A program made the position numbers and the translations under genes. A model generated the notes under the pieces. That model had not been told where the DNA came from. It saw nothing but the letters and a program-made list of their open reading frames with translations, and did not search any database. Shown here one piece after another: positions 1 to 8,731 of a stretch of DNA of 64,000 bases (position 1 is the first letter of the stretch; the number at the start of each line of letters is the position of its first letter). The stretch comes from JALZKA01 sp963721645. Lineage in GTDB: Bacteria > Actinomycetota > Thermoleophilia > Solirubrobacterales > 70-9. Where the stretch lies: NCBI GenBank assembly GCA_963721645.1, contig CAVRJK010000002.1, forward strand, positions 2,356,001-2,420,000. The letters run 5' to 3'.

Positions 1-342
1 GGGACTGAGACCGCTGCGGGTGCGCTCGCGGATGGCGCCTACGCCGAGTTCCCGCCGATCGGTCGCTGGGTGCACTCCATGGAGCACGGCCGCGTGATCA
101 TCCACTACTCGCCCGACCTGCCCGAGGAGGACCAGCTCGCAATCAAGGGCGTGTTCGACGAGGCGCCGGCGGGCTTGATCCTCATCCCGAACCCCGAGAT
201 GGACGCGGAGGTGGCCGTCGGGGCCTGGACGCAACTCGTGACGTGCGATTCCTTCAAGGGCCTTCCCACTCTGGATCTGATCCGCGCCTTCAGCGACGTC
301 TACCGCGGACAGGGCCCTGAGTACTTCCCGCTGAACGTCTGA
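1..342 (+). CDS. DUF3105 family protein, C-terminal part (5' end outside window)
   Basis: The frame is open from the first base of the window, so the gene starts upstream and only the last 113 residues are visible. They carry the pattern of the DUF3105 family: a W-V-H-S-M-E-H-G-R motif followed by a beta strand (VIIHYSP), a P-N-P-x-M segment, a T-C pair and a Y-R-G-Q-G-P-E ending. DUF3105 proteins are usually secreted or anchored by one N-terminal helix; their function is unknown. The anchor would lie outside the window. The GTG at base 70 is inside the conserved motif and is not a plausible start. The next gene follows after 64 bases. Confidence 0.75.
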   Translation, partial: GTETAAGALADGAYAEFPPIGRWVHSMEHGRVIIHYSPDLPEEDQLAIKGVFDEAPAGLILIPNPEMDAEVAVGAWTQLVTCDSFKGLPTLDLIRAFSDVYRGQGPEYFPLNV

Positions 343-406
343 GCGCACGGCGTCCTGCAGAACCCTCGTGAAATTTGAGGGTTTGCTTACATAGGTCGAA
401 GGACTT

Positions 407-1498
407 GTGATGGGACGCAACCGAGTAAGACCGCGTTGGCAGGCGCGGATTGCCGCCCTTCTGGGGGGCGCTGCGCTGCTCGCTCCGGGTTCGGCGGCCG
501 CGGAAACGCCCGCGGCGACCGACTTCGCGCAGGCACTTGGAAGCGTCGAGCGCGGCGCGGCATCGGTTGAGGGTCGCGTGTTCAAGAGCCGCGTCCTCAA
601 AGCCCCCGCAGCCTTCGACCTCGCCGGCCTGGAGGGCGAACGGCGCGAGGCAGAACTCAGGGGGCGAACGACCGGCGGTGCGTGGACGGACTGGGCCGAG
701 ACCGCAAACGGCGACCCGGTGTGGTTCGGCGGGATGGACGAGCTCCAGGTGAAGACCCACGGTTGGCGGCCGGCCGGCCGGGTCCATTACGTCAGCGTGA
801 CTGAAGGCTCCTCCCCGGTTGCAGCCCGCGCAGGCAGCGGCGGCATGCCGAAGGTGATCTCACGAGGGCAGTGGGGCGCCAACCAGAGCCAAGGCGGGTG
901 TAAGCCGCGGCAGAGGGCCGATTACGGGAAGGTGAAGGCAGCGAGCGTCCATCACACCGTCTCCGCAGTCGCCTACTCCAGGTCGGAAGCGAAGGGGATG
1001 GTTCTCGGGATCTGCCGCTTCCACCGCAACTCCAACGGCTGGAACGACATCGGCTACAACGCTCTGGTCGACCGCTTCGGAAACATCTACGCCGGGCGCG
1101 ACGGCGGCCTGAGCCGTGCGGTGCTCGGCGCCCAGGCCCAGGGCTTCAACGCGCAGACGACGGGCGTCGCCGTTCTCGGGACGCACACGTCGAATCCGGT
1201 CTCGAAGAAGGCGATGAGGGGCTTGGCCAAGTGGCTCGCCTGGAAGCTGCCGGAGCACGGCAGCGACGCGACAGGCAAGGTGCGGATGACTTCGGCCGGA
1301 GGCGAGACGACTCGCTATCCGGCGGGGAAGAAGATCCGCACGGCCAGGATCATCAGCCACCGCGTGACCAACTACACCGAGTGCCCGGGCGACGCCCTGG
1401 TTGCCCAGATGTCCAAGCTCCGCAAGAAGGTGATCCGCAGGATCGCCAACAGCGGCGGCGGCGCGGGCGGCGGCGGCTCAGGCGGCGGAACCGGCTGA
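407..1498 (+). CDS. Secreted N-acetylmuramoyl-L-alanine amidase (PGRP / Amidase_2 domain)
   Basis: Peptidoglycan amidase expected to act outside the membrane, cleaving the bond between MurNAc and L-Ala. The first ~32 residues form a signal peptide: a basic start, a hydrophobic core (IAALLGGAALLAP) and an A-A-A-E cleavage region. After a ~110-residue linker domain, the PGRP-like domain begins around P-K-V-I-S-R-G-Q-W-G-A, the usual opening of this fold. Likely zinc ligands are the H of V-H-H-T and the H and C in S-H-R-V-T-N-Y-T-E-C-P-G-D. The C-terminus is a Gly/Ser-rich tail. The start is GTG 407 or the adjacent ATG 410, with AAGGA just upstream. The stop is followed directly by a palindromic repeat that separates it from a convergent glycosyltransferase gene. 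Confidence 0.85.
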   Translation: MMGRNRVRPRWQARIAALLGGAALLAPGSAAAETPAATDFAQALGSVERGAASVEGRVFKSRVLKAPAAFDLAGLEGERREAELRGRTTGGAWTDWAETANGDPVWFGGMDELQVKTHGWRPAGRVHYVSVTEGSSPVAARAGSGGMPKVISRGQWGANQSQGGCKPRQRADYGKVKAASVHHTVSAVAYSRSEAKGMVLGICRFHRNSNGWNDIGYNALVDRFGNIYAGRDGGLSRAVLGAQAQGFNAQTTGVAVLGTHTSNPVSKKAMRGLAKWLAWKLPEHGSDATGKVRMTSAGGETTRYPAGKKIRTARIISHRVTNYTECPGDALVAQMSKLRKKVIRRIANSGGGAGGGGSGGGTG

Positions 1499-1500
1499 GT

Positions 1501-1564
1501 GGGGTCAGGCACCTCTCATCTTCCCGCGCGCCTTTCGTCACGACTCTAAGAGGTGCCTGACCCC
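1501..1564. repeat. Palindromic repeat, mixed half-site type, between convergent genes
   Basis: Two perfect 16-base arms, GGGGTCAGGCACCTCT at 1501-1516 and its reverse complement at 1549-1564, flank a 32-base loop. The element starts two bases after the amidase stop. Its right arm forms the last codons and stop of the minus-strand glycosyltransferase. It could work as a bidirectional terminator, although there is no T tract. It belongs to the dispersed repeat family described in the findings. Confidence 0.85.
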
Positions 1565-2691
1565 GGGTGTCTGGCGGCGGGGTCCCATGTCTTTGCGGGG
1601 CCGTGGCGGATGCGGTCAAACAGGCCCGCGGCGATCGATGCGGTGACGGTCACGTAGTAGGCGGCGATCCGGAAGGGCAGGGCGGGGATGAAGCGCGCCA
1701 GGACGGCGGCAGCGAGAAGCGCGCCCTGAACGGCGAGAGTGGCGGTATAGATCGTGCCTTCGCCGAGCAGGGCGACGTTCGCCCCCAGGGCCACCAGGTG
1801 AAGGAACGGGGTCGCGTAGCGAAGCGCCCGGTGGCTCAGGATCTCGTAGGCGTACACAGCCCCGTAGCCGCGCGGAGAAAGGATCGAGTCGTTCAGCAGG
1901 ATGCCCCAGGCGCGGTTCATCATCCGGCGCTTGCGCTCCCACTCCCCGCCGAGCGTCGGCGCCGCCGGCTCGGTCGCGACCGCGGCCGGCTCGTAGATCG
2001 CCCGCCTGTCGCTCTTCACCGTCAGGTAGGGCAGGCAGAGGTCGTGGCTTCGGTCCGAGGGCATGTCGACGTAGGAGTCGCGGCGAACGGCGTAGATCGC
2101 ACCGTTGCCCGCCGTGACTCCGCCGAGTTTCGACTCGAGCGCTCGCACCGCCATCTCGTAGCGCCAGTACGCGCCCTCCTGGTTTTCACCGTCACCTCCG
2201 GTTAGACGCAGCTGACCGCACACGTAGCCGATTCCGGGATCGGCAAAAGCCGCCACCAGCCGTTCGAGCGCGTCCGGGTCCCACAAGGTGTTGGCATCGG
2301 AGAAGGCGAGGATCTCGCCACGGGACTCCGCGACAGCGGCGTTTTGAGCCTCGACCTTCCCGCGGCGCGAAAGATCCAGCACTCGGTCTGCTCCCGCGGC
2401 GAGAGCCCGCTCGACGGTCTGGTCCACGGAGCCGTCGGAGACGACGATGACCTCCAAGAGCTCGCGCGGGTAGTCCGTCGCCAGGGCGTTCCGCACGCGG
2501 CCCTCGATCACGGCCTCCTCGTTGTGCGCGGCGATGATCAACGAGACGAACGGCCCCCCGGTGCCAGGCACCGTGCCTGGCACCGTGCCTGGCACCAGGC
2601 GGGCGAGGACGGCGAGGGTGAGCGGATAGGTGACGTGCGTGTGGACGATCAGCGCTGCGCTCGACCAGAAAGCGACGGCGAGCGCGATCAT
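1546..2691 (-). CDS. Membrane glycosyltransferase, family 2
   Basis: 381-residue processive-type GT2 enzyme, probably transferring sugars to a lipid-linked glycan at the inner face of the membrane. It has an N-terminal membrane helix (about residues 1-25), a GT-A domain opening with V-S-L-I-I-A-A-H-N-E-E, a nucleotide-binding V-V-S-D-G-S, a metal-binding S-D-A-N region, and C-terminal hydrophobic helices. The ATG at 2691 overlaps the stop of the upstream glycosyltransferase (ATGA), so the two are translationally coupled; the longer frame upstream would overlap that gene and is rejected. Two oddities are visible. The linker between the first helix and the catalytic domain reads V-P-G-T three times, encoded by a palindromic tandem repeat, and the last residues with the stop lie in another repeat. 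Confidence 0.82.
   Translation of the reverse strand: MIALAVAFWSSAALIVHTHVTYPLTLAVLARLVPGTVPGTVPGTGGPFVSLIIAAHNEEAVIEGRVRNALATDYPRELLEVIVVSDGSVDQTVERALAAGADRVLDLSRRGKVEAQNAAVAESRGEILAFSDANTLWDPDALERLVAAFADPGIGYVCGQLRLTGGDGENQEGAYWRYEMAVRALESKLGGVTAGNGAIYAVRRDSYVDMPSDRSHDLCLPYLTVKSDRRAIYEPAAVATEPAAPTLGGEWERKRRMMNRAWGILLNDSILSPRGYGAVYAYEILSHRALRYATPFLHLVALGANVALLGEGTIYTATLAVQGALLAAAVLARFIPALPFRIAAYYVTVTASIAAGLFDRIRHGPAKTWDPAARHPGSGTS
2560..2596. repeat. 12-bp tandem palindromic repeat inside a coding region
   Basis: Three tandem units of GTGCCWGGCACC/G, each itself a palindrome (GGTGCC-A-GGCACC type). The array is exactly 12 bp periodic, so it stays in frame within the glycosyltransferase gene and encodes V-P-G-T three times. 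It lies in the linker between the N-terminal membrane helix and the catalytic domain, where an insertion should be tolerated. Confidence 0.85.
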
Positions 2692-3824
2692 CTCGAGGCT
2701 CCCAGGAGCCGCTCGTAAAGCGCGAGCGTCCGGGACGCGATCGCGTCCCACGAGTACGGGCCGGCGGCGGCGGCCCTGGCGGCGGCCTCCAAGCGGGATC
2801 GCTCCGCCGGATCGCCCAACACGGAAGCCAGAGCGTGCGCGAGCGCCTCGTGATCGCCGGGTGGGACAAGGCGGATCGTGTCCCCCTCCCCTGCCCTCGC
2901 AACCTCGGGGAACCCGCCCACCGAGGTGGCGACAACGGCCTTGCCGAATGCGAGCGCCGTGTAGAGGACGCCGGACTGCTCGGCGTCGCGATACGGAAGC
3001 GCCACCACGTCGGCCCGGCGCATCAGTGCGGGCACCTCGGAGTCCGAGACAAACCGATCGACAAACCGAACTCGGCCGCCTGCCGCATCGGCCAGGCGCC
3101 TGAGCTCCTCCATGTCGGCGCCGAGCGGGCGACCGGCAATCCACACCTCCGCGCCCTCGACCTCAAGATCCGCGAAGGCGCGAAGAAGGACGTCCGCGCC
3201 CTTGTAGGGGCGGATCAGGCCAAAGAACAAGATCACCGGTCCCTCCGCCCCCTGAAGCTCGGGCGGCAACGGGCGCTCCGGGAGCTCGGCCAGGTAGTCG
3301 AAGGCGCCGTGCGGAATGACCTCGATCTTGTCGGCGTCCACCCCGGCCTCGGCGAGACTGCCCGCGCCGTACTCGGAAAGGGCGACGACCGCGTCCATCC
3401 GCTCGAGCGCCTTGAGCGAGGCCTTCAGGCCCGCCGGCCCGCCCGAGTCGCTCGCCCTCAGGAAGCCGTGGGTCGTCCACACCTTCACCGGAGTCCTCGG
3501 CAAGAGGCGGGCGTCGATGCCCGGCAGGGTCATCCATTGGTAGTGAACGACGTCAGCGGCTTGCGCAGCTCGGCGTGCGCGGAGCATCCCCGGCACGTGC
3601 TCGGCAAGGCCCAGTACACGTCTTCCCAGGCTGCCCGACGCCATCCGTGATGAGCGCCTGTAGAAAGATTCGCTGACCCGATAGCCCGCCGGCTCGGCCA
3701 CTTCGCCGTGTACGAAGCTCGACGTTACGAGCTCGACGTCCGCTCCGGCACGGGCAAGCGCCGCGGCCAAAGCGCGGTCGAAAGGTGGCGTCTGGGCCGA
3801 TGGATCGACGATTTGGACGCGCAT
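2688..3824 (-). CDS. Glycosyltransferase, GT4 family (group 1)
   Basis: 378 residues with the two-Rossmann GT-B layout. The N-terminal half begins M-R-V-Q-I-V-D-P and has the Pro/Gly-rich acceptor loop (S-A-Q-T-P-P-F-D). The C-terminal half has V-I-L-F-F-G-L-I-R-P-Y-K-G, typical of GT4, and the E-x7-E region in the form D-A-E-Q-S-G-V-L-Y-T-A-L-A-F-G-K-A-V-V-A-T. Substrate cannot be predicted. Cytoplasmic or membrane-associated. It overlaps the downstream GT2 gene by four bases and is divergent from the gene at 3841, with 16 bases between start codons, so the promoter region for both directions is very compact. Confidence 0.88.
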   Translation of the reverse strand: MRVQIVDPSAQTPPFDRALAAALARAGADVELVTSSFVHGEVAEPAGYRVSESFYRRSSRMASGSLGRRVLGLAEHVPGMLRARRAAQAADVVHYQWMTLPGIDARLLPRTPVKVWTTHGFLRASDSGGPAGLKASLKALERMDAVVALSEYGAGSLAEAGVDADKIEVIPHGAFDYLAELPERPLPPELQGAEGPVILFFGLIRPYKGADVLLRAFADLEVEGAEVWIAGRPLGADMEELRRLADAAGGRVRFVDRFVSDSEVPALMRRADVVALPYRDAEQSGVLYTALAFGKAVVATSVGGFPEVARAGEGDTIRLVPPGDHEALAHALASVLGDPAERSRLEAAARAAAAGPYSWDAIASRTLALYERLLGASR

Positions 3825-3840
3825 AGGGAACGATTGTCGC

Positions 3841-4812
3841 GTGGACCTCTCCTATTGCGTCGTTAACACCGCGGGCCGGGCGCATCTTATGCGTGCGCTC
3901 GCCGCGATCCGCGACACCCTCCCCGAAGGCCTGGACGCCGAGGTGCTTGTGCTTGACAACGCCTCCGCGGACGGCTCGGCAGAGGCAGTGCGCGAGTGGA
4001 ACGCTGGGCCGGAGGGCTTCGGCGAGCGACTGCGGCTGTTCGCCCTCGAGCGCCGCCATGGGAAGGCCGATAACGACAGCCTTCTCCTAGCCGAGGCGCG
4101 TGGCGAGTGGTGCCTGCTCTTGAACGAGGACTCAGAGCTCCGCCCCGGAGCGGTCGAAGCTCTGCTCGGCGCGGTCGCAGACCGCCCAAAGGTTGCAGTC
4201 GCCGGTGCTCAGCTCCTGACCGAGGATGGCTCGCGCTCGGCGTGCGCGTGGCGCTTTCCGGGAGTCGGCTCGGCGGCGGCGCAGGCCCTCTTCCTCCACC
4301 GGATCTTCGTCACGCAGTCGGGCGGGGACGAGACGCGTACGGTCGACTGGGTGCAGTCGGCGGCGATGCTCGTTCGCCGCGAGGCTGCCGCGGAGGTCGG
4401 CTACCTCGACTCGGCCTTCTTCGTCTACTCGGACGAGACCGACTTCCAAAAGCGTCTCGCGCTGGCGGGGTGGGAGGCTCTGTATGTTCCCGGCGCCGAG
4501 GCGGTCCATCACGAGCAGCTGACGAACGACCGCGTCGCGGGACGGCGGCGCCTGGTGGAGTTCCACCGTAATCGCGACCTCTACATGCAAAAGCATCACA
4601 CCCGCGCGAGCGCAGCCTTGGTTCGCGGCTTGACCGCATGGAACTACGCCGTCCGAGCCCTCGTTGCGGTGGTCCGCCCGAGTCAGGACGCGGGCTGGTT
4701 CCGGCTTCACGCCAAGCTCGCGCTAAAGCCGAGGGGCGAGGGGATCCGCGAGTCCGCCGCCGAGCTGAACTTCCGCTTGGACCACGAGTCCTCGACCGGG
4801 GTTGAATCGTGA
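3841..4812 (+). CDS. Glycosyltransferase family 2, rhamnosyltransferase-like
   Basis: 323 residues starting at GTG. The GT-A fold opens with D-L-S-Y-C-V-V-N-T and continues with V-L-D-N-A-S-A-D-G-S. The metal-binding motif is L-L-N-E-D-S-E. A C-terminal acidic motif (V-Y-S-D-E-T-D-F-Q-K-R) and G-W-E-A-L-Y-V-P-x-A-x-x-x-H are typical of the WbbL/rhamnosyl subgroup, so a dTDP-rhamnose donor is a reasonable guess only. The start lies 16 bases from the divergent GT4 start. The stop overlaps the GNAT gene start in GTGA, indicating one operon. Confidence 0.85.
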   Translation: MDLSYCVVNTAGRAHLMRALAAIRDTLPEGLDAEVLVLDNASADGSAEAVREWNAGPEGFGERLRLFALERRHGKADNDSLLLAEARGEWCLLLNEDSELRPGAVEALLGAVADRPKVAVAGAQLLTEDGSRSACAWRFPGVGSAAAQALFLHRIFVTQSGGDETRTVDWVQSAAMLVRREAAAEVGYLDSAFFVYSDETDFQKRLALAGWEALYVPGAEAVHHEQLTNDRVAGRRRLVEFHRNRDLYMQKHHTRASAALVRGLTAWNYAVRALVAVVRPSQDAGWFRLHAKLALKPRGEGIRESAAELNFRLDHESSTGVES

Positions 4813-5606
4813 GCAGGCCGACCTCAGAGGTGTTGGCGGCCTGGGAGCTCGAGCGCCTGATGCAAAAGGCCGCGTCTGCCCGCTTCGAGCGAACGCCGCA
4901 CGGCTTCGTCTGCGGAAATCCGGACCTTTGGTCGGTCTGGTCGGCTAACCGGACGCAGGTCGAGCCCGACGGGCGGCCGCCAAGCCTGGAGGAGATGCGC
5001 AAGATGACAGAGCAGCCCTCCGAGTGGTTCCCGGCCCTCCGCCACCGCACAGCTCTGCTCAGCCATACCGAGGAGAACCGCGAAGTCGCGTGGTCGCTCG
5101 CCCGTGAGGGGTGGGACGTGACCGAGCTATGGCTGATGATCTGCCGCGCGCCTCCTCGCATCCCGGCTGTCGCTAAGCCCGTCGAGGGCGCCATGATGCG
5201 GCGTCTCAAGGGGCGCCTGGGAGTCGAGAACGGATTGCCCCCCGACAAGGTCGAACAGTTCGACCGCTACGACCAGCTGCGCGCCAAGGCGGCCGCTCGC
5301 TTTGCCTTCGGCGGTTACGAGGACGGCCGGCCCCTCTCCATGGCCTCGATGTTCCTGCGCGGCGACATCGCCGCGCTCGAGGACGTCTCAACGCTCAGTC
5401 GAGCGAGGGGACGCGGCCTCGGCAAGGCCGCAGTGATGGGCGCCACTGCCGCGGCGCTCCGCCTTTCGGCCCGTGCCGTCTACCTCTTCGCCGAGCCCGA
5501 GACGGCCAAGCGGTTCTACATGCCGATGGGCTTCGAGCAGATCGGCGCCGCCTGGGACTGCCTGAAGGAGCCGGAGGAGCCTGAGCGGCACGAGAGACGC
5601 TCGTAG
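4809..5606 (+). CDS. GNAT-family N-acetyltransferase
   Basis: 265 residues. The C-terminal ~110 residues show the GNAT acetyl-CoA pyrophosphate loop in R-A-R-G-R-G-L-G-K-A, preceded by a strand and a substrate-loop region, and followed by A-V-Y-L-F-A-E-P-E-T-A-K-R-F-Y-x-x-M-G-F, the usual C-terminal GNAT strand pattern. The N-terminal half is less conserved and may be a second, degenerate GNAT half. It is coupled to the preceding rhamnosyltransferase-like gene by a GTGA overlap, so it may acetylate a glycan precursor or another small molecule; this is inference. A strong hairpin follows the stop. Confidence 0.78.
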   Translation: MSRPTSEVLAAWELERLMQKAASARFERTPHGFVCGNPDLWSVWSANRTQVEPDGRPPSLEEMRKMTEQPSEWFPALRHRTALLSHTEENREVAWSLAREGWDVTELWLMICRAPPRIPAVAKPVEGAMMRRLKGRLGVENGLPPDKVEQFDRYDQLRAKAAARFAFGGYEDGRPLSMASMFLRGDIAALEDVSTLSRARGRGLGKAAVMGATAAALRLSARAVYLFAEPETAKRFYMPMGFEQIGAAWDCLKEPEEPERHERRS

Positions 5607-5608
5607 CG

Positions 5609-5632
5609 TTGACGGGGCTATAGGCCCGTCAA
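5609..5632. terminator. Hairpin between convergent genes, probable bidirectional terminator
   Basis: Perfect 8-bp stem TTGACGGG / CCCGTCAA with an 8-base loop, starting three bases after the GNAT stop and preceding the end of the minus-strand flippase gene. The plus-strand side is followed by TCCTT. The location between two gene ends fits termination in both directions. Confidence 0.6.
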
Positions 5633-5672
5633 TCCTTCGCTCGTGACCTCCGCGACCGGCGTCTCGCGGCGC

Positions 5673-7208
5673 CTACCCGGTCCCGCGGTCCGCGTCCCTG
5701 GTTGCCTGCTCGATCGCGGCCTCTGCCTGCGCCTCGCGCTCGTCCACCTCCCGGCGAAGTGGCTCACCGCTTCGCACCCTCGTCAAAAGCGCGCCGAGGC
5801 GCTCGCGCTCCTCTTCAGTCAGGAAGCGCCCCGCCCATAGTCCGGCGGGATACGCGGCACACAAAAGGAGGGTCAGCGCCAGGCCTCCCGCTCCTTCGTG
5901 TGAGACGAGCGTTTCGCCGATCGCGACGAGTGCGGCCGCCAGGAGCACGGCCGTTGCCAGGCGCCGCCATTCGTAAGGCACCCAGAAGAGCCTGCGAACG
6001 ATCGCGTACATGACCGCGACGACCACGGCGTAGGACAGGACCAGGGCGACTCCGGCGCCGATGATCCCGTACTCGGGAACCAGCAAGAGGTTCAGGCCCA
6101 CGTTCACGATGACCGCGGTGGCGGTGGCCGGGAAGGAGAGCTCGGTCCGTCCCGTGCGCCCGAGGATCACGACGAGCACGAGGTACAGCGCGTAGAGCGC
6201 AGTGCCCGCCGCCAGAGGGCCGACGACGTCCTGGGCCTCGTAGAAGCGCTCGTCCGCGAGCAGGCGCACGAGCCACGGCGCGAGGAGCCACAGTCCCACC
6301 ACCGCGAAGGAGATGAGGGCGACGAACCACGAGACGATGAGCGCGTACGAGCGGCGCGCCTCCTCGTCGTCGGTGATGGAGTAGGCGAGCGGCGGCCAGG
6401 CAAGGTGAAAGCCGCGCACAAGAACCTGCATCCCGTTCGCGAACTTCACCGCCAGCGCGTAAAGCCCCGCCTCGGCCAGCCCGGCGAGGCGGACAATGAT
6501 GATCCTGTCGAGAAACGAGAGCGAGTAGAGCGTCAGCTCGGCCGGCATCGTCGGCAGGCCGAAGCGGAACATCCGCCGCAAGAGCGGTATCTCGATGCGA
6601 AGGGACAGTCTCTTTCGCTCGACCAACAGACGCCCGGCGAGGAAGAAGGTGCCGGTCCCGAAGCTGCCGAGCAGAATCGCCGAGGCTCCGAGATCCGTCC
6701 CGACGACCAAGACCACGGTGATGGGGATCGTCACCAGGACCTGGGCGATCGTGTACGTGAAGTAGGCCCGCGCGCGCTCGTCGAGGCGCAGAAGCGTGAG
6801 CACGTACTCCCACAGGGTCAGGTACCAGAGGCCGAGAATCGCGAGCCGTGCCAAGCCGGCGTTCTCTTCTTCCAGGAGCGCTTCCGAGATCTCGCCCGCG
6901 AACGGCAGGGCGATCAGCGCAGCGATCGTCGCCGTCCAAAAGAGCGATGCAAAGGCCGTCCGCACTACGGCCTCGGGTCGCTCGTCCGCGAGGTAGTAGA
7001 AGCGCAGGATCGCCTCGATCACGCCCAGGCGGACGATGATCGAAGCCGCGATCAGAGAGGCGATCATCACCTCGGCTGCGCCGTAGTCGGCGGGGGTGAG
7101 GTAGGCCGTGTAGATCGGCAGCAGGAAAAGTGCGATGAGCTTCGAGAGAACGCTCGCCGCCGTGTAGGCGGCACCCGTTGTCGCTAGCCGTCGGAGGTGC
7201 TCGAACAT
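5673..7208 (-). CDS. Polysaccharide flippase (Wzx-like, MOP superfamily)
   Basis: 511 residues, almost entirely hydrophobic, with about 12-14 predicted membrane segments. The start (M-F-E-H-L-R-R-L-A-T-T-G-A-A-Y-T-A-A-S-V-L-S-K-L-I-A-L-F-L-L-P-I-Y-T-A-Y-L-T-P-x-D-Y-G) is the typical opening of lipid-linked oligosaccharide flippases, with A-x-Y-G-x-A-E near the first cytoplasmic loop. It would move undecaprenyl-linked glycan units across the membrane. The charged tail (E-R-E-R-L-G-A and onward) is cytoplasmic. Its neighbour upstream is the O-antigen-ligase-like gene, separated by 50 bases, as expected for a Wzx/Wzy-type assembly system. Confidence 0.87.
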   Translation of the reverse strand: MFEHLRRLATTGAAYTAASVLSKLIALFLLPIYTAYLTPADYGAAEVMIASLIAASIIVRLGVIEAILRFYYLADERPEAVVRTAFASLFWTATIAALIALPFAGEISEALLEEENAGLARLAILGLWYLTLWEYVLTLLRLDERARAYFTYTIAQVLVTIPITVVLVVGTDLGASAILLGSFGTGTFFLAGRLLVERKRLSLRIEIPLLRRMFRFGLPTMPAELTLYSLSFLDRIIIVRLAGLAEAGLYALAVKFANGMQVLVRGFHLAWPPLAYSITDDEEARRSYALIVSWFVALISFAVVGLWLLAPWLVRLLADERFYEAQDVVGPLAAGTALYALYLVLVVILGRTGRTELSFPATATAVIVNVGLNLLLVPEYGIIGAGVALVLSYAVVVAVMYAIVRRLFWVPYEWRRLATAVLLAAALVAIGETLVSHEGAGGLALTLLLCAAYPAGLWAGRFLTEEERERLGALLTRVRSGEPLRREVDEREAQAEAAIEQATRDADRGTG

Positions 7209-7258
7209 CGATCAGGTGAGCGGCTTTGGGCACGGGGGCAGCATGAGTCGGTAGTTGT

Positions 7259-8731
7259 CTACTCCCTGAGAGCGAAACCGAGTGCGAGCAACGCCCACAT
7301 CGCCGGGTCGATCACGAAGCCGGCATAGCCGATCGAGTGCACGAAGAGGGCGCCGAAAGCCGCGGCGATGCCCGCGCGGGCATCGTTGTGCGAGGGCCAC
7401 GGGCGAAAGAACAGAAGCCCCGCGAAGCCGAGCACGGCTACGTAGGGAATGAGCCCGATGATGCCCTGCTCGGCGGCGACCGTTATGGGCTCGGTGTGGC
7501 TGACGGGCTTACGCACACGGTCGATCTCCCGGCGATACGCAGTGGCGAACGAGCCCGAACCCTGCCCCGCTATCGGTGCGTCGGCGAACAGATCCAGACC
7601 GCCGCTGATCAGGTTTGTCCGCCCGCTCGAGGCCTCTGCCAGATCTGTGCGGTCCTTGTCCACCGCCTCGTCGGCCGCTGGGCCGCCGAAGACGAAGACG
7701 AAGCCGACCGCGGCCACGGCCAGCGCGCTGGAGACCGCAAAGCCGCGAGCGCCGAAACGAAACCAGACGAGCAATCCGAGACCGATGACGAGCGCGGCGA
7801 AGCTCGTCTGGGAGTAGGTGAGCGTGAGCGCGGCCAGCAGCACCGCGGCCACCGCGAGGCCGGCCACGGCCTCGCGCCTGGGCCGCTGCCAGGCGATCCA
7901 GGCGCCGACTCCGATCACCGCCAGCGCGAGGTAGCGGCCCAGGATGTTCGGGTCTCGGAAGAGCGAGTTCACGCGGAAGTAGAGGTGGAGCTCGTTTGCG
8001 TCCTTCAGGTCCTTGTTGAGCAGCAGGTCGCGCGTGAAGTACTGCCACAGCCCAAGGAGCGCGAAGCCGGCCGCCACGAGCACCGAGGCGAAGAGGACCT
8101 GCCCGACCAGCTTTCGGTGCCAGCGCACGTCGCGAAGAAGCGCCAGCATCGAAGCGAACGGGGCGAGGAAGAAGGCGACGGTGCGCACGCCGTTGGTCGC
8201 GTCGTCAGACCAAGCGGTGCCAAGCCCGTAGACGACCAATGAGAGCGCCAAGGCGATCGACAGGTACCGCACCACCCGAGACTCGCCGGCGCGGGGTGCG
8301 CTGGAGGTGCGCAACTCGTCCTCGCGCCGGGCGAGGCAGAGCCAGAGCCCGCGCGCGAAGCCACCCGCGATGACGCCGTAGAGGGGGATCAGCAGAAAGT
8401 TTGTCTCGTCGCCGATCTGAACGGGCAGCCGCAGCGGCAGTACCGCGAACACAGCGATCGCAAACGCCGCGGGCACCCGCTGGAAGGTCGCCGCCGTCGC
8501 GCCCAGGGCTGTTCCGCCCAGAATCAGCGCGAGCACGATCGCTCCGGGTTGCGAGGTGAACTGCTCAAAGCGCTCCTCGCCCCAGACCTCCCCGGTGAGG
8601 AGCCCGACCGCAGCGAGGAGGCCCGCTCCCATCGCCGCGTAGCGGTATCTCGGCGTGACCAGCACCAGCGCGGCGCCCGACCCGGCACAGGCGATCAGGA
8701 CGCCCAGGAGTTCTGCCGCAGACGTGCTCAC
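7259..8731 (-). CDS. O-antigen ligase / polymerase family membrane protein (Wzy_C-like)
   Basis: 490 residues with about 10-12 membrane helices. The large extracellular loop contains G-R-T-N-L-I-S-G-G-L-D-L-F-A-D-A-P-I-A-G-Q-G and an H-T-E-P motif followed by A-A-E-Q-G-I-I-G-L, the pattern of the Wzy_C/WaaL family. It could polymerise glycan repeats or ligate the finished chain; the sequence does not decide between them. I start it at GTG 8731, which overlaps the upstream stop as GTGA. A longer open frame upstream lies inside the neighbouring gene and has no hydrophobic pattern. Confidence 0.83.
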   Translation of the reverse strand: MSTSAAELLGVLIACAGSGAALVLVTPRYRYAAMGAGLLAAVGLLTGEVWGEERFEQFTSQPGAIVLALILGGTALGATAATFQRVPAAFAIAVFAVLPLRLPVQIGDETNFLLIPLYGVIAGGFARGLWLCLARREDELRTSSAPRAGESRVVRYLSIALALSLVVYGLGTAWSDDATNGVRTVAFFLAPFASMLALLRDVRWHRKLVGQVLFASVLVAAGFALLGLWQYFTRDLLLNKDLKDANELHLYFRVNSLFRDPNILGRYLALAVIGVGAWIAWQRPRREAVAGLAVAAVLLAALTLTYSQTSFAALVIGLGLLVWFRFGARGFAVSSALAVAAVGFVFVFGGPAADEAVDKDRTDLAEASSGRTNLISGGLDLFADAPIAGQGSGSFATAYRREIDRVRKPVSHTEPITVAAEQGIIGLIPYVAVLGFAGLLFFRPWPSHNDARAGIAAAFGALFVHSIGYAGFVIDPAMWALLALGFALRE

